Assembly: GCF_001579945.1 (NCBI RefSeq)
Contig: NZ_CP011971.1
Location: 558,001 to 622,000 of the forward strand
Length of the DNA stretch: 64,000 nt
Source of the DNA: Steroidobacter denitrificans
Lineage (GTDB): Bacteria; Pseudomonadota; Gammaproteobacteria; Steroidobacterales; Steroidobacteraceae
Reading direction: 5' to 3'
Positions 6,517-15,243 of the stretch are shown in pieces. Position numbers and translations under genes: made by a program. Each line of letters starts with the position of its first letter. Position 1 is the first letter of the stretch. The notes under the pieces are model-generated. The model saw only the letters and a list, made by a program, of their open reading frames with translations. It searched no databases and had not been told where the DNA came from.

Positions 6517-7611
6517 CTATTCCCGGTCGGCGGACAGGGCGGCCTGCAGCATTCGACGAGCGTCATCGTGCGGCAGGCCCTGGGTCGTGAGCAGTGTCTC
6601 AGCGTCGTCACGATCCAACATGCCGCGTGCCTCCAGCATTGCAGCAGCCCCGCATAACTCACCGTAATACAAACAACGTCCCAGCATCGACATCGACGAC
6701 GGCGGCTGCTCGTGCAACTGTTCGTCGAGGGCCAGGAGGGAGGGATCGGGCAGTGCCCATGAGGATGCAATGAGCCGTGCCACCGAGGACGCATGCCGGC
6801 GCATCGATCGTGCGAATACCTCGGCATGAGGCGAAAGATCCGGATGCCCGCTATATATATCCATCGCCAGCCTGAACAGGACGATACGCGCCAACGGCCG
6901 CAACAGTCCCAGCAGTTGAGCAACGAATGGATCGGCACTGCCGGCCGAACGCGCACCGGTCTCCGCCGCTCTGGCCGAGCGCTGTGCCTGCTCCCAGGTG
7001 ATTTGCGCGAAATCTTCGAAGATCCCCTTGGGGACGCGAAACACGGGTTGAAGAATCGCGCTCGCCACCAGCCCGCGCAGGCCGTCGGTCCCGAGCGCGC
7101 GCACGGCGGCGTCGAGACTGTCGATAGGCATGGGCGAGGGGCGGTAATAAGCGCTGTTGGCACGCTGCAGCACGTTGCCGGCGAGCGCCGGATCATCCAA
7201 CAGCAGGCGTACCACGTCCTGGCGGGTACTTTCGTCATCGTTCAGCATCTGCAGCAGCCTGGGCAGCAGCAGCGGCCGGCGTGGAAAATAATCACGCTGA
7301 TGAATGGCGGCGGCGAGGCCCTGTCCAATACGCTCCAGGACAGCTTCATGTGCGCTGAACGGCTTATCGGCGGGCGCGAGCCCGAAGGCCAGTTCGTCGC
7401 ACCGTGCCAAAAGAACGTCGGTTGCGGTAGTCGAGAAGCGCAGTTCGTTATCCGCTGTAGACATTTCATTCCGGGCTGCCTGCTCGGTGGCCGAAGCACC
7501 TCTTTTCACCGCCGCAGCCGTTCCCGGATCCTCCGGCCGACGGTGACGGAGAAAAAACACGCTCCAGGAGACGACCGCCAGGGTACCCAGTCCTGCCAGC
7601 GAGGCAATCAT
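6517..7611 (-). CDS. Membrane-anchored HDOD-domain protein
   Basis: 364 residues. Residues 3-21 form a single transmembrane helix followed by RHRRPED, so the body is likely cytoplasmic. The HDOD domain spans about residues 105-330, with LPRLLQMLNDDESTRQDVVRLLLDDPALAGNVLQRANSAYYRP-type features (key parts LLQML, DDPALAGNVLQRANSAYY) and later TDGLRGLVASAILQPVF. HDOD domains resemble HD phosphohydrolases without the full metal site and usually act in signalling. It is divergent from the MBL gene across a 415-base region. Its partner and signal are unknown. Confidence 0.8.
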   Translation of the reverse strand: MIASLAGLGTLAVVSWSVFFLRHRRPEDPGTAAAVKRGASATEQAARNEMSTADNELRFSTTATDVLLARCDELAFGLAPADKPFSAHEAVLERIGQGLAAAIHQRDYFPRRPLLLPRLLQMLNDDESTRQDVVRLLLDDPALAGNVLQRANSAYYRPSPMPIDSLDAAVRALGTDGLRGLVASAILQPVFRVPKGIFEDFAQITWEQAQRSARAAETGARSAGSADPFVAQLLGLLRPLARIVLFRLAMDIYSGHPDLSPHAEVFARSMRRHASSVARLIASSWALPDPSLLALDEQLHEQPPSSMSMLGRCLYYGELCGAAAMLEARGMLDRDDAETLLTTQGLPHDDARRMLQAALSADRE

Positions 7612-8026
7612 GATGTTCGCAGAGACGGTGATGTGCGAAACTCCCTTTGACCCGTACCGTGACGATCTGTATCGATACTTATGGTTTCAGCGTCGAATCC
7701 GTCGGGGCAGTGATCGTAGCCGTTGCCGTCCGACTCCCGGCCGGTTGACCGGCCGGAGCTGGGTACACGATGCCTTGCATGTTTTGATGCCGGACCGATT
7801 CGAGCTATGCATCCCGATCATAGCGGGAATCCGCTAGCGCTGGAACAGCGACTGCGGCGCGGCCGGCTTGGCCCTGCATGCCGCCATCGGGTGGGTAGCA
7901 TTCACATCGCCGCTGTTGGGTGTTGGCTGATCGATTCTCCAGCGGTGACTGGTCGTCCCCGAGTGTCCACTTCTGCTTGACGCCCTTTGTGGTTAATCTG
8001 TCGGCTTCTCTGCGTTCGAGGTTGGG
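7612..8026. other. Divergent intergenic region with strong palindrome
   Basis: Separates the HDOD (minus) and MBL (plus) genes, so it should hold both promoters. A GC-rich palindrome CCGGCCGGT-TG-ACCGGCCGG lies at 7737-7756 and may be an operator or a hairpin. No gene is convincing on either strand. Confidence 0.4.
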
Positions 8027-8875
8027 ATGTCGCTCGTATCAGGCCAGCTGGATCAGATTGCCGTCGCAGTACGGCGTCTCGTGGCACGCAATCCTGGATA
8101 TATGACGGGACCGGGAACGAATACGTATCTGCTCGGTACGGACCGTTGTATCGTGATCGATCCAGGCCCGGATGATCCGATGCATGTCGAGCGGATCCTG
8201 GCTCAGACTGCGGCGCGTATCGATGCCGTGCTGGTCACCCATACACATCCGGATCATTCCCCCGCCGCCGCCGCCCTGGCGCAGGCGAGCGGGGCGACGA
8301 TCCTGGGACGTCCACCGCCCCTCCATGGACGGCAGGACAGGACGTTCGCGCCGCTGCGGGTCTTGAACGATGGTGATGAACTGCGGGTCGACGAAATGCA
8401 CCTGAAGGTGCTGCATACACCGGGGCATGCCTCGAATCACTTGTGCTTCCTGCTCCAGGAGCAGGGGTTGCTGTTTACGGGAGATCATCTGATGCAGGGG
8501 TCTACCGTGGTGATTGTGCCGCCCGATGGGAACATGCGTCAGTATCTTGATTCGCTCGAGCGCCTGAAGCGCGAACCGGTCCGCTGCATCGCCCCGGGGC
8601 ATGGCGAATTGATCCAGGACGCGACGGCCGAGGTCGATCGGTTGATCGCTCATCGCTTGGGGCGCGAAGCCAAGGTCTTATTGCGATTACGCCAGGCCGG
8701 TAGGGCACGGATCGAAGCACTGTTGCCTGAGGTTTATGATGATGTCGATGTACGGCTGCACCCGGTCGCGATGTTTTCACTACGGGCACACCTGCTGAAG
8801 CTCGAAGAAGATGGACGCGTGTGTCGCGATTCGACAGCCGATGATGCCGCCTGGTTTGCCGCGGAAACGGACTGA
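8027..8875 (+). CDS. Metallo-beta-lactamase-fold hydrolase (LACTB2-like)
   Basis: 282 residues. The metal-binding signature THTHPDH is at about residues 71-77, with further ligands in TPGH (H134), TGDH (D153) and APGHGE (H192). The C-terminal part (about 225-275, with LHPVAMFSLRAHLLKLEEDGRV) fits the winged-helix segment of LACTB2-type proteins, some of which are single-strand-specific ribonucleases. The substrate here is unknown. The 3' end overlaps the next reading frame if the ATPase starts at 8811, suggesting co-transcription with the ABC ATPase. Confidence 0.88.
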   Translation: MSLVSGQLDQIAVAVRRLVARNPGYMTGPGTNTYLLGTDRCIVIDPGPDDPMHVERILAQTAARIDAVLVTHTHPDHSPAAAALAQASGATILGRPPPLHGRQDRTFAPLRVLNDGDELRVDEMHLKVLHTPGHASNHLCFLLQEQGLLFTGDHLMQGSTVVIVPPDGNMRQYLDSLERLKREPVRCIAPGHGELIQDATAEVDRLIAHRLGREAKVLLRLRQAGRARIEALLPEVYDDVDVRLHPVAMFSLRAHLLKLEEDGRVCRDSTADDAAWFAAETD

Positions 8876-10529
8876 CGCCTTGCAGATTGCCGAACCCGCA
8901 TCGATCGAGCTGGCGAATTGTTCGCTGATCCTTGACGGCCAGGCTGTACTGCAGGACGTCAGTTTCACTCTGCGCCGCGGCGAGCGTTGGGCGCTCATCG
9001 GCGCCAACGGATCGGGCAAGACATTCTTGCTCAAGATGCTGCGGGGCGATGTGTGGCCCACGCCGACGGGGCACGAACGCCGTTGCTACCGGTTCGACGG
9101 CAACGTCAGCAATGAGCCGCGCAACATCAAGCAGTACATGGCCTACGTCGGGTCAGAACATCAGGACAAGTACATTCGCTACGGTTGGAATCTCAGCGTG
9201 ACGCAACTGGTCACGACCGGCCTGTTCGATGAGGATATTCCACTGACCCGGCCATCGCGCGCACAACGCGAGCGGGTGGCGCGAGTGATACGCCGATTCA
9301 GTTTATGGGGATTACGCGATCGCCGTTTTTTGAGCCTGTCCTATGGGCAGCGCCGCCTGGCGCTGGTGGCGCGGGCGTTTGCCGGTCCAGCCAAGGTGCT
9401 GCTGCTGGACGAGGTGTTCAATGGGCTCGATGCGAGCGCAAAAAGACAACTCAGGCAGGCGTTGGAACGGCCCCGTGGCGGCCATGACTGGATATTGACT
9501 TCGCACCGGCCCAAAGAGCTGCCGGCCAATGTGACGCATATAGCCGAAATCGTGGCGGGCCGAATCGTTTCGGCCGGACCGGTAAGCTCGCCAGACGCGA
9601 AGGGATTGATGCAGCGCAGCGGGCCGACAGCCGTTGTACGCAGATATGATCGAGCGGTGGAGGTGAGCGAAGCCGATGATCCGGTGCCGGTGCGCGCCAA
9701 GCGTTCGGGGGGCGGCGCCGAAGCTTGCCATGGTGTCGCGAAGACCGGCTCCATCGATCTTCCGGCCGCATTGCGTTCTCGCCCTGCCGGGCCGAAGGAT
9801 TCCACCCGCCGCGGCTGGCTGGTGCGCATCCGCAATGCCGATGTCTATCGAGACTATCGCCGTGTGATCCGCGGGCTCCACTGGACCTTGAATCGGGGCG
9901 AACACTGGGCGGTGCTGGGTGCGAACGGCTCGGGGAAATCCACCTTGCTGAGCCTCCTCCATGGTGATCTGCACCCGGCGCTGGGTGGTACGATCGAGCG
10001 GTGGGGATGCCCATTCGGCACGCCGATCGAGCGTTGGAAGCGGCGCACGGGCTGGGTGTCGCCGGAACTGCATGCAACACACGAGACGGTGCAGTCCATC
10101 GAACAGGTCGTGATTTCGGGGCGTTATTCCAGTGTCGGGCTATCAACGCAGCCCACGGCCCAGGATCTCGGGGCGGCCCGGCGCTGGATGCGTTTTTTCG
10201 GTATCGAGCGGCTGCGCGAACGCAGACCGCGCCAGGTGTCTTATGGACAGTTCCGGCTGGCGCTGTTGGCGCGCGCCATGGTCAATGACCCTTGGTTGCT
10301 GTTGCTGGATGAGCCTTGCACGGGTTTGGACGGTACGGTGCGCGCGCATGTGCTGTCGTTCATTGAAGCGGTGGCGCGCGGCGGCACCCAGGTGGTCATG
10401 GCGGTACACGATTCCGAGGACATCGTGCCCTCGATCCGCCACGTGCTGAACATACAACGCGGCGGCCGGACGACTACGACATTGCGCGCTGCCCAACCGG
10501 GACTGCGTGCCACCTCCCGATCCGCGTGA
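8811..10529 (+). CDS. Duplicated ABC ATPase, ModF/PhrA-like
   Basis: Up to 572 residues with two ABC nucleotide-binding domains and no membrane segment. Domain 1 has Walker A GANGSGKT (about 64-71), signature LSYGQRR and Walker B VLLLDEVFNGLD. Domain 2 has Walker A GANGSGKST (about 370), signature VSYGQFR and Walker B LLLLDEPCTGLDG. The tandem arrangement matches ModF (called PhrA in some annotations), whose transport partner is often absent, as here. Possible starts are the ATG at 8811 (after GAAGAAG, overlapping the MBL gene), the ATGs at 8841/8844, or the TTG at 8880 just after the MBL stop. The linker between domains (about 265-320) is long and variable. Confidence 0.82.
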   Translation: MDACVAIRQPMMPPGLPRKRTDALQIAEPASIELANCSLILDGQAVLQDVSFTLRRGERWALIGANGSGKTFLLKMLRGDVWPTPTGHERRCYRFDGNVSNEPRNIKQYMAYVGSEHQDKYIRYGWNLSVTQLVTTGLFDEDIPLTRPSRAQRERVARVIRRFSLWGLRDRRFLSLSYGQRRLALVARAFAGPAKVLLLDEVFNGLDASAKRQLRQALERPRGGHDWILTSHRPKELPANVTHIAEIVAGRIVSAGPVSSPDAKGLMQRSGPTAVVRRYDRAVEVSEADDPVPVRAKRSGGGAEACHGVAKTGSIDLPAALRSRPAGPKDSTRRGWLVRIRNADVYRDYRRVIRGLHWTLNRGEHWAVLGANGSGKSTLLSLLHGDLHPALGGTIERWGCPFGTPIERWKRRTGWVSPELHATHETVQSIEQVVISGRYSSVGLSTQPTAQDLGAARRWMRFFGIERLRERRPRQVSYGQFRLALLARAMVNDPWLLLLDEPCTGLDGTVRAHVLSFIEAVARGGTQVVMAVHDSEDIVPSIRHVLNIQRGGRTTTTLRAAQPGLRATSRSA

Positions 10530-10627
10530 ACCCGCGTTGATTCGCCGTTTCGCCTCGGCACTCCACGTAAATCCGTTCTGATTCGCGGTATCGTCAGCGA
10601 CTCTTGCGCAAATTCGTCATGATTGCG

Positions 10628-10704
10628 CGGCTCCACTCGAGGCCTTGGCTATCCATGCCCTCAGGATTTCGAAGCATAGATAGCCAAGGCCTCGAGTGGA
10701 GCCG
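10628..10704. repeat. Perfect 26-bp inverted repeat (large hairpin)
   Basis: Arms at 10628-10653 and 10679-10704 are perfect reverse complements; the loop is 25 bases. It lies between the convergent ABC ATPase (plus) and PhzF gene (minus), so it may act as a two-way terminator, although no T-run follows on either side. A stem this long and error-free could also be a small mobile or recombination-derived repeat. Confidence 0.75.
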
Positions 10705-10802
10705 GGTTTCGTCGAACGATCTTCAACATCGAGATCAAGAATGGAAATCAAGAGTCGGCGTAGGATGTGACCCACGACGGATCCAGATCCTCGGGTGGAA
10801 GT

Positions 10803-11723
10803 CTACACCGGGATCTCGGCTTCGTATATGATCACGGCATCGCCGATGATGCGCACCGACTGTGCGACGCGGCCGGAGCATTCGACTTCGATTTCCACGG
10901 TGCCGGGACGGCGCATCCACATGCCCTGCCGGCCGCGCAGTACAGCCCGGCCCTCACGAGGTGTGAGCAGGCCGTTGTTCACCAGGTAGACGCCGAGCAT
11001 GCTGTGGGCATTGCCGCTGACCGGGTCTTCGGGAATGCCCCTTGCGGGCACGAACATGCGCGAGATCGTTTCGATCTGTCCGTCCTGCCCATCGGTGCCG
11101 TCCGCCGCTGCGAACACGAAGTAGCCTTCCGCCCCGACGTGCGAGGTGAGGCGCGCCAGTTCTTCGAAATTCGGCTTCAAAGAATCCAGCAGCGCGACGG
11201 AATTCAGGCCGATCAACAGTCGCGCGCCGCCTTTCGTCATGATTTGCAGCGGGCAGTCACCATGCAAGCTGGGGCTGGAAATACCCAGTGCGTCGAGCAC
11301 CTGACGACGATGATGATCGGGAATGACCGGACCGAGCATCGGCGGATTCTGGGTAATGCCGATCCGGAAATCTCCGTCGACTTGCGTCACGTCGATCTCG
11401 ACGATTCCGACGTCGGTGCGCAGGCGCAGGCGGCGCTCCGGCATGTCCATCTTTTTCGCAAGTACATAATGCGCCGCAATGGTCGCGTGCCCTACGAAAG
11501 CGACCGGGTGGCGGGGCGTGAAATACTTGATCTGCAGATCGTGATCGCTGGACTCCGCTTCGAGCACAAAGGCGGTTTCGCCGTTGATCTCGGCGGCCAT
11601 CGTCTGCATCTGCTCCTCCGACAGCGCGTCGGCGTCCAGCACGATGATGGCGGGGTTGCCGCAAAAACGCTCACGCGTGAACGCATCGACGTGGAAAAGC
11701 CGGCATGGACGGCGATTGGACAT
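10803..11723 (-). CDS. PhzF-family isomerase/epimerase-like protein
   Basis: 306 residues from the ATG at 11723 (MSNRRPCRLFHVDAFT); an in-frame 13-residue extension upstream is unlike the family. The two-fold diaminopimelate-epimerase-like architecture is visible. The first half has FCGNPAIIVLD (about 20-30), NGETAFVLE with the family glutamate (about 45-53), and FTPRHPVAFVGHAT (about 67-80). The second half has MFVPARGIPEDPVSGNAHSMLG (about 230-250) and a C-terminal RGRQGMWMRRPG-type strand. Members use the glutamate as general acid/base on small metabolites. The physiological substrate outside phenazine pathways is unknown, and no phenazine genes are nearby. Confidence 0.85.
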   Translation of the reverse strand: MSNRRPCRLFHVDAFTRERFCGNPAIIVLDADALSEEQMQTMAAEINGETAFVLEAESSDHDLQIKYFTPRHPVAFVGHATIAAHYVLAKKMDMPERRLRLRTDVGIVEIDVTQVDGDFRIGITQNPPMLGPVIPDHHRRQVLDALGISSPSLHGDCPLQIMTKGGARLLIGLNSVALLDSLKPNFEELARLTSHVGAEGYFVFAAADGTDGQDGQIETISRMFVPARGIPEDPVSGNAHSMLGVYLVNNGLLTPREGRAVLRGRQGMWMRRPGTVEIEVECSGRVAQSVRIIGDAVIIYEAEIPV

Positions 11724-11837
11724 GGACGGAAGTCCTCGTTGGGGGGAGCTGGAAGCCGACACTTATGGCGGAACTGCGGCTGAACGTCAATCGTCGAGTG
11801 TGGCGCTGAGCGGCATAATCATGTAACAATCGCGCTT

Positions 11838-11955
11838 GCCTAAGGGGTGGTCCCGATAGGGACCTGAGACGCCGGATGTGATCGCTTGCGATCGCTCAGT
11901 CGGCGAACCCGTTGAACCTGATCCGGTTAGTACCGGCGTAGGGAGCAGGTCGTGC
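11838..11955 (+). promoter_or_regulatory. TPP (THI-box) riboswitch
   Basis: The aptamer core is plain: AGGGGTGG at 11843-11850, GACCTGAGA at 11861-11869, then GAACCCGTTGAACCTGATC (11905-11923) and GGCGTAGGGA (11935-11944). These are the conserved thiamin-pyrophosphate-binding helices of the THI element. It lies about 80 bases upstream of the TonB-dependent receptor ATG, so high TPP would shut off the downstream thiamin-uptake operon, probably at translation or by early termination. Confidence 0.95.
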
Positions 11956-12033
11956 ATTTTCATTTCATCAGATCATCATCTGCTTTCAGAGCGTCGAACG
12001 CCGGATCTTCTCTACTGCAAAGAGGATCTGGAG

Positions 12034-14319
12034 ATGTGTAGTTCGGTTTCGAGCCGTGGCTGGATCGGCGGCTTGCTCGTGGCGATGATGGCCGGCGCGA
12101 TCGGTGCCGACGCCGAGGCGGCGCGGCCGCAGGGGCAGGTATCCGCGCCTTTATCTCATCCCGGGATTTCTGCTTTGGCCGCCCGGAGGATCGCTGCGGC
12201 TCAGATGTCGCCGGTACCGGTCGCCGGGAAGATGACCCCGGCGGCTACCGGGACTGCCGTCGGCGTGGAACGCGAGACCGTCCTGGAAGAAGTCGTCGTG
12301 ACCGCCACCCTGCGCGAGCAGGCACTGGCCGACGTCCCTGCGAGCATCACCGTTCTGAGCCGTCAGACTCTGCAGGACGCAGGCCGGCAGCATTTCCAGG
12401 ATGTCATGACGAGCGTACCCAATCTGCATTGGGCAGGCGGCACTTCACGGCCGCGCTTTTTTCAGATTCGCGGCGTCGGGGAACGTGAACAATGGGAAGG
12501 TGCGCCCAATCCTTCGGTGGGGTTCCTGATCGACGATATCGATTTCAGCGGTATCGGCATGCCGGCCACGTCCTTCGACGTGGATCGCATCGAGGTGCTG
12601 CGTGGGCCACAGGGCCTGCTTTATGGCGCGAATGCGCTGGCCGGCCTCATCGCGGTACGTGGGCGCGCCCCCGAGCAGGCGTTCGGCTTTGCGACCGAAG
12701 CCTCGCTGGCGGAGTTCGGCGGCCGCTCGCTGGGCGCGGTTGCGACCGGTCCCGTACAGTCGATGAACGCCGCCTGGCGAGTGTCCGTACAGCGTTTTCG
12801 CAGCCACGGCTTTCGCGATAATGCCTATTTGGGGCGCGACGACACCGATGGCCGCGATGAACTCAGCGCGCGCGCGAAATGGCTGTGGCAGCCGGGAGAA
12901 CAGACCCGCGTGCAATTGACCTGGTTGCACACCGATCTGGATAACGGTTATGACGCCTGGTCGATCGATAATTCGCGCCGTTCCCTCGCCGATCGTCCCG
13001 GCAAGGACGCCCAGCAGGCCGATGGCGGCGCGCTGCGTGTGGAAACACCTGCGGGCTCGTTGGGCCGGTTGACCTTGATTGCGACGGCTTCGCAGGCGGA
13101 TGCGGAGTATAGCTACGACGAGGATTGGGGTAACGCCGACAGCTGGGCACCCTATGTCTACGATTATTTCTATAGCGCACTGAGCACCCGGCGGGGCCGC
13201 AGCCTGGAGGCGCGGCTGGCCTCGGATGATGAGGGCCACGCCGGCGAGCTGTCCTGGCTGGTGGGTGCCTACGCCCTGGATGTCGATCACCGCATCGATG
13301 AACTGCGCGACGGTGTGTTCGTCGATCCGGACTATCCGGAATATTCCGGTACCAGCTTCGATCGGCTGGCGAGCCGCTACGATGCCGTCAATGCCGCTTT
13401 GTTCGGTCAGCTCGAAGGCAGACTGGACGAGCACTGGGGATGGTCGTTCGGGCTGCGTGCGGAACAGCGCACGGCGCACTACCGCGATCACGGCATCCAG
13501 AGCGGGCTGTCGCGTACAACCGATGCGAAGCAGCGCAACCGCATGCTCGGCGGACAGGCGTCCTTGTACTTCGATACGAGCGCCGGCCTGAGGTTGTATA
13601 CGACCTTGTCGCGCGGCTACAAGGCGGGGGGATTCAATCTTGGCCGAGCCTCGGCCCTGCGCGAGCGTTTTGCGCCGGAGTATTTGTGGAGCCTGGACAT
13701 CGGTGCCAAGGGCGAGTGGTTCGACCGGCGTCTGTATGCGGATATCGCGTTGTTCCATATGTACCGCGACGATATGCAAGTCTCCACGGGTATCCAGCTG
13801 GAGGGTGCGGCCGGCGGCTATCTGTTTTTGACCGACAATGCCGCCAGCGGGCGCAACACCGGATTGGAGGCCAGCCTGCGCTGGCGGGCGTTGGAGCGGT
13901 TGGAACTCGGCGGGACGCTGGGTCTGCTGCATAGCCGTTATTCGGGGTTTCACTCGACCGGCGTCGATGTCAGCGACCGTGATCAGGCGCACGCGCCCGA
14001 GTATCAGCTTTCGCTCAATGCGACCTGGCGACACCCGCTCGGCTGGATGGCCAGAGTCGATTTCGTTGCGGTCGACGACTATTACTTCGATGTGCCTCCG
14101 ATAGATCAGCGCGCGCTGGCGTATTCGCTTACGAACCTGAAGCTCGGTTATGAAGCGGAGCGCTGGGGCGTGTATCTGTGGGGCCGCAATGTATTTGACG
14201 AGGAATACGTGGTGCGTGGCTTCTATTTTGCAAACGAGCCGCCGGACTGGGCTGACAAGCGCTACACCCATCTCGGAGAACCACGTCAGTTCGGTGTCAC
14301 GGCGCGTTGGGAGTTCTGA
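12034..14319 (+). CDS. TonB-dependent outer-membrane receptor, probably for thiamin
   Basis: 761 residues from the ATG at 12034, which follows GGATCTGGAG and starts a signal peptide (WIGGLLVAMMAGAIGADAEA). The frame is open back to 11878, but that extension would lie inside the riboswitch. A TonB-box-like stretch EEVVVTATL is followed by the plug domain (VPASITVLSRQTLQDAG, then FFQIRGVG and VEVLRGPQGLLYG-like RIEVLRGPQGLLYG) and a long 22-strand barrel ending in the expected aromatic residue (ARWEF). Substrate assignment rests on the TPP riboswitch and the PnuT/thiamin-binding/kinase neighbours. Similar receptors have been proposed as thiamin-regulated outer-membrane transporters. Confidence 0.9.
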   Translation: MCSSVSSRGWIGGLLVAMMAGAIGADAEAARPQGQVSAPLSHPGISALAARRIAAAQMSPVPVAGKMTPAATGTAVGVERETVLEEVVVTATLREQALADVPASITVLSRQTLQDAGRQHFQDVMTSVPNLHWAGGTSRPRFFQIRGVGEREQWEGAPNPSVGFLIDDIDFSGIGMPATSFDVDRIEVLRGPQGLLYGANALAGLIAVRGRAPEQAFGFATEASLAEFGGRSLGAVATGPVQSMNAAWRVSVQRFRSHGFRDNAYLGRDDTDGRDELSARAKWLWQPGEQTRVQLTWLHTDLDNGYDAWSIDNSRRSLADRPGKDAQQADGGALRVETPAGSLGRLTLIATASQADAEYSYDEDWGNADSWAPYVYDYFYSALSTRRGRSLEARLASDDEGHAGELSWLVGAYALDVDHRIDELRDGVFVDPDYPEYSGTSFDRLASRYDAVNAALFGQLEGRLDEHWGWSFGLRAEQRTAHYRDHGIQSGLSRTTDAKQRNRMLGGQASLYFDTSAGLRLYTTLSRGYKAGGFNLGRASALRERFAPEYLWSLDIGAKGEWFDRRLYADIALFHMYRDDMQVSTGIQLEGAAGGYLFLTDNAASGRNTGLEASLRWRALERLELGGTLGLLHSRYSGFHSTGVDVSDRDQAHAPEYQLSLNATWRHPLGWMARVDFVAVDDYYFDVPPIDQRALAYSLTNLKLGYEAERWGVYLWGRNVFDEEYVVRGFYFANEPPDWADKRYTHLGEPRQFGVTARWEF

Positions 14320-14568
14320 ATGATGCGTACTGCAGTAGAAATCAGCCTGTATCCGCTCGATGCGGATTTCATTCCTGCCGTCAAGGGATTCATCGAGCGT
14401 CTGAACGCCTATCCGGAGCTTCAGATCACGACGAATGCGATGAGTACCCAGATCGCAGGTGAGCATGTGCGGTTGTTCGAGATTCTAGGCATGGAGACCG
14501 CAGCAAGCTTCAGTGAGGCCGGCCGCAAGGTTTTCGTGATGAAAGTGCTGGGCGGATCGGCGCCGTAG
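14320..14568 (+). CDS. YkoF/MTH1187-type thiamin-binding protein
   Basis: 82 residues, starting directly after the receptor stop. It has the ferredoxin-like pattern of the MTH1187/YkoF (DUF77) family: VEISLYPLDADFIPAVKGFIERL at the start (key parts EISLYPL and FIPAVKGFIERL) and later TNAMSTQIAGEH. No signal peptide is present, so it is cytoplasmic. Family members bind thiamin or its pyrimidine moiety; placement inside a TPP-controlled operon supports that role. Confidence 0.75.
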   Translation: MMRTAVEISLYPLDADFIPAVKGFIERLNAYPELQITTNAMSTQIAGEHVRLFEILGMETAASFSEAGRKVFVMKVLGGSAP

Positions 14569-14574
14569 CGGCAC

Positions 14575-15243
14575 ATGCAGGAGCCGCTTGAGCAGTTGCT
14601 GGCGACGTCGCCCTGGGAGGCCGGGGCGGCCTTGCTGGGGCTCGCCTACCTGCTGCTGGCCGTTCGCCGCAGTCTGCTGTGCTGGCTGTGCGCGTTCATC
14701 AGTACCGCAATCTACCTGGTGCTGTTCGCGCGCGCGTTTCTGTACATGCAGTCGGTGCTGCAGGTGTTCTACCTGATCATGGCGGTTTACGGCTTTTCGC
14801 AATGGCGCCGGGGGCGCGATGCCGCCGGGGAGGTGCTGATCCGCTCCTGGAGCGCGCGGCGGCATGTCGTGGCGGCTGTGTTGATCGTTGGCGTTTCTTT
14901 GGCGAACGGCTGGCTGTTGTCACGCACCGATGCGGCGGCGCCCTACCTCGATGCATTCGTGACCTGGGGCAGCATCGTCACGACCTGGATGGTGGCGCGC
15001 CGGGTGATCGAAAACTGGCTGTACTGGATCGTGGTCGACGGCGCGGCAGCCTGGCTGTATTTCACGCAGGGATTGCTGGTCACCACTGCATTGTTCATCG
15101 TCTATCTCGGCATCGTGGTGCATGGATATCTGGTATGGCGCCGCCGGCAGCGCGTGCAGGACGAGGACGATCAGGGTCAGTCGCGAAGCGCCCATGCCGA
15201 AGTGGCGGCTGCAGGTAACGGCGGGCGACCGTGGGCGCCATAA
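14575..15243 (+). CDS. pnuT: PnuC-family inner-membrane transporter, thiamin type (PnuT)
   Basis: 222 residues with about seven hydrophobic segments and the PnuC-family sequence WEAGAALLGLAYLLLAVR (residues about 11-28), QSVLQVFYLIMAVYGFSQWRRG (about 59-80) and VVDGAAAWLYFTQGLLVT-type ending (key part VIENWLYWIVVDG, about 143-155). PnuC proteins take up nicotinamide riboside, while riboswitch-linked PnuT versions move thiamin by facilitated diffusion with metabolic trapping by phosphorylation. The TPP riboswitch and the downstream kinase argue for thiamin. The C-terminal tail is charged, and the gene overlaps the kinase by 13 bases. Confidence 0.85.
   Translation: MQEPLEQLLATSPWEAGAALLGLAYLLLAVRRSLLCWLCAFISTAIYLVLFARAFLYMQSVLQVFYLIMAVYGFSQWRRGRDAAGEVLIRSWSARRHVVAAVLIVGVSLANGWLLSRTDAAAPYLDAFVTWGSIVTTWMVARRVIENWLYWIVVDGAAAWLYFTQGLLVTTALFIVYLGIVVHGYLVWRRRQRVQDEDDQGQSRSAHAEVAAAGNGGRPWAP

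Noticed and set aside
11878-12033. N-terminal extension of the TonB receptor
   Set aside because: It would translate the TPP riboswitch; the signal peptide starts at 12034.
12445-14466. 673-residue ORF antisense to the TonB receptor
   Set aside because: Long open antisense frames are common in high-GC genes; its sequence is low in protein-like motifs.
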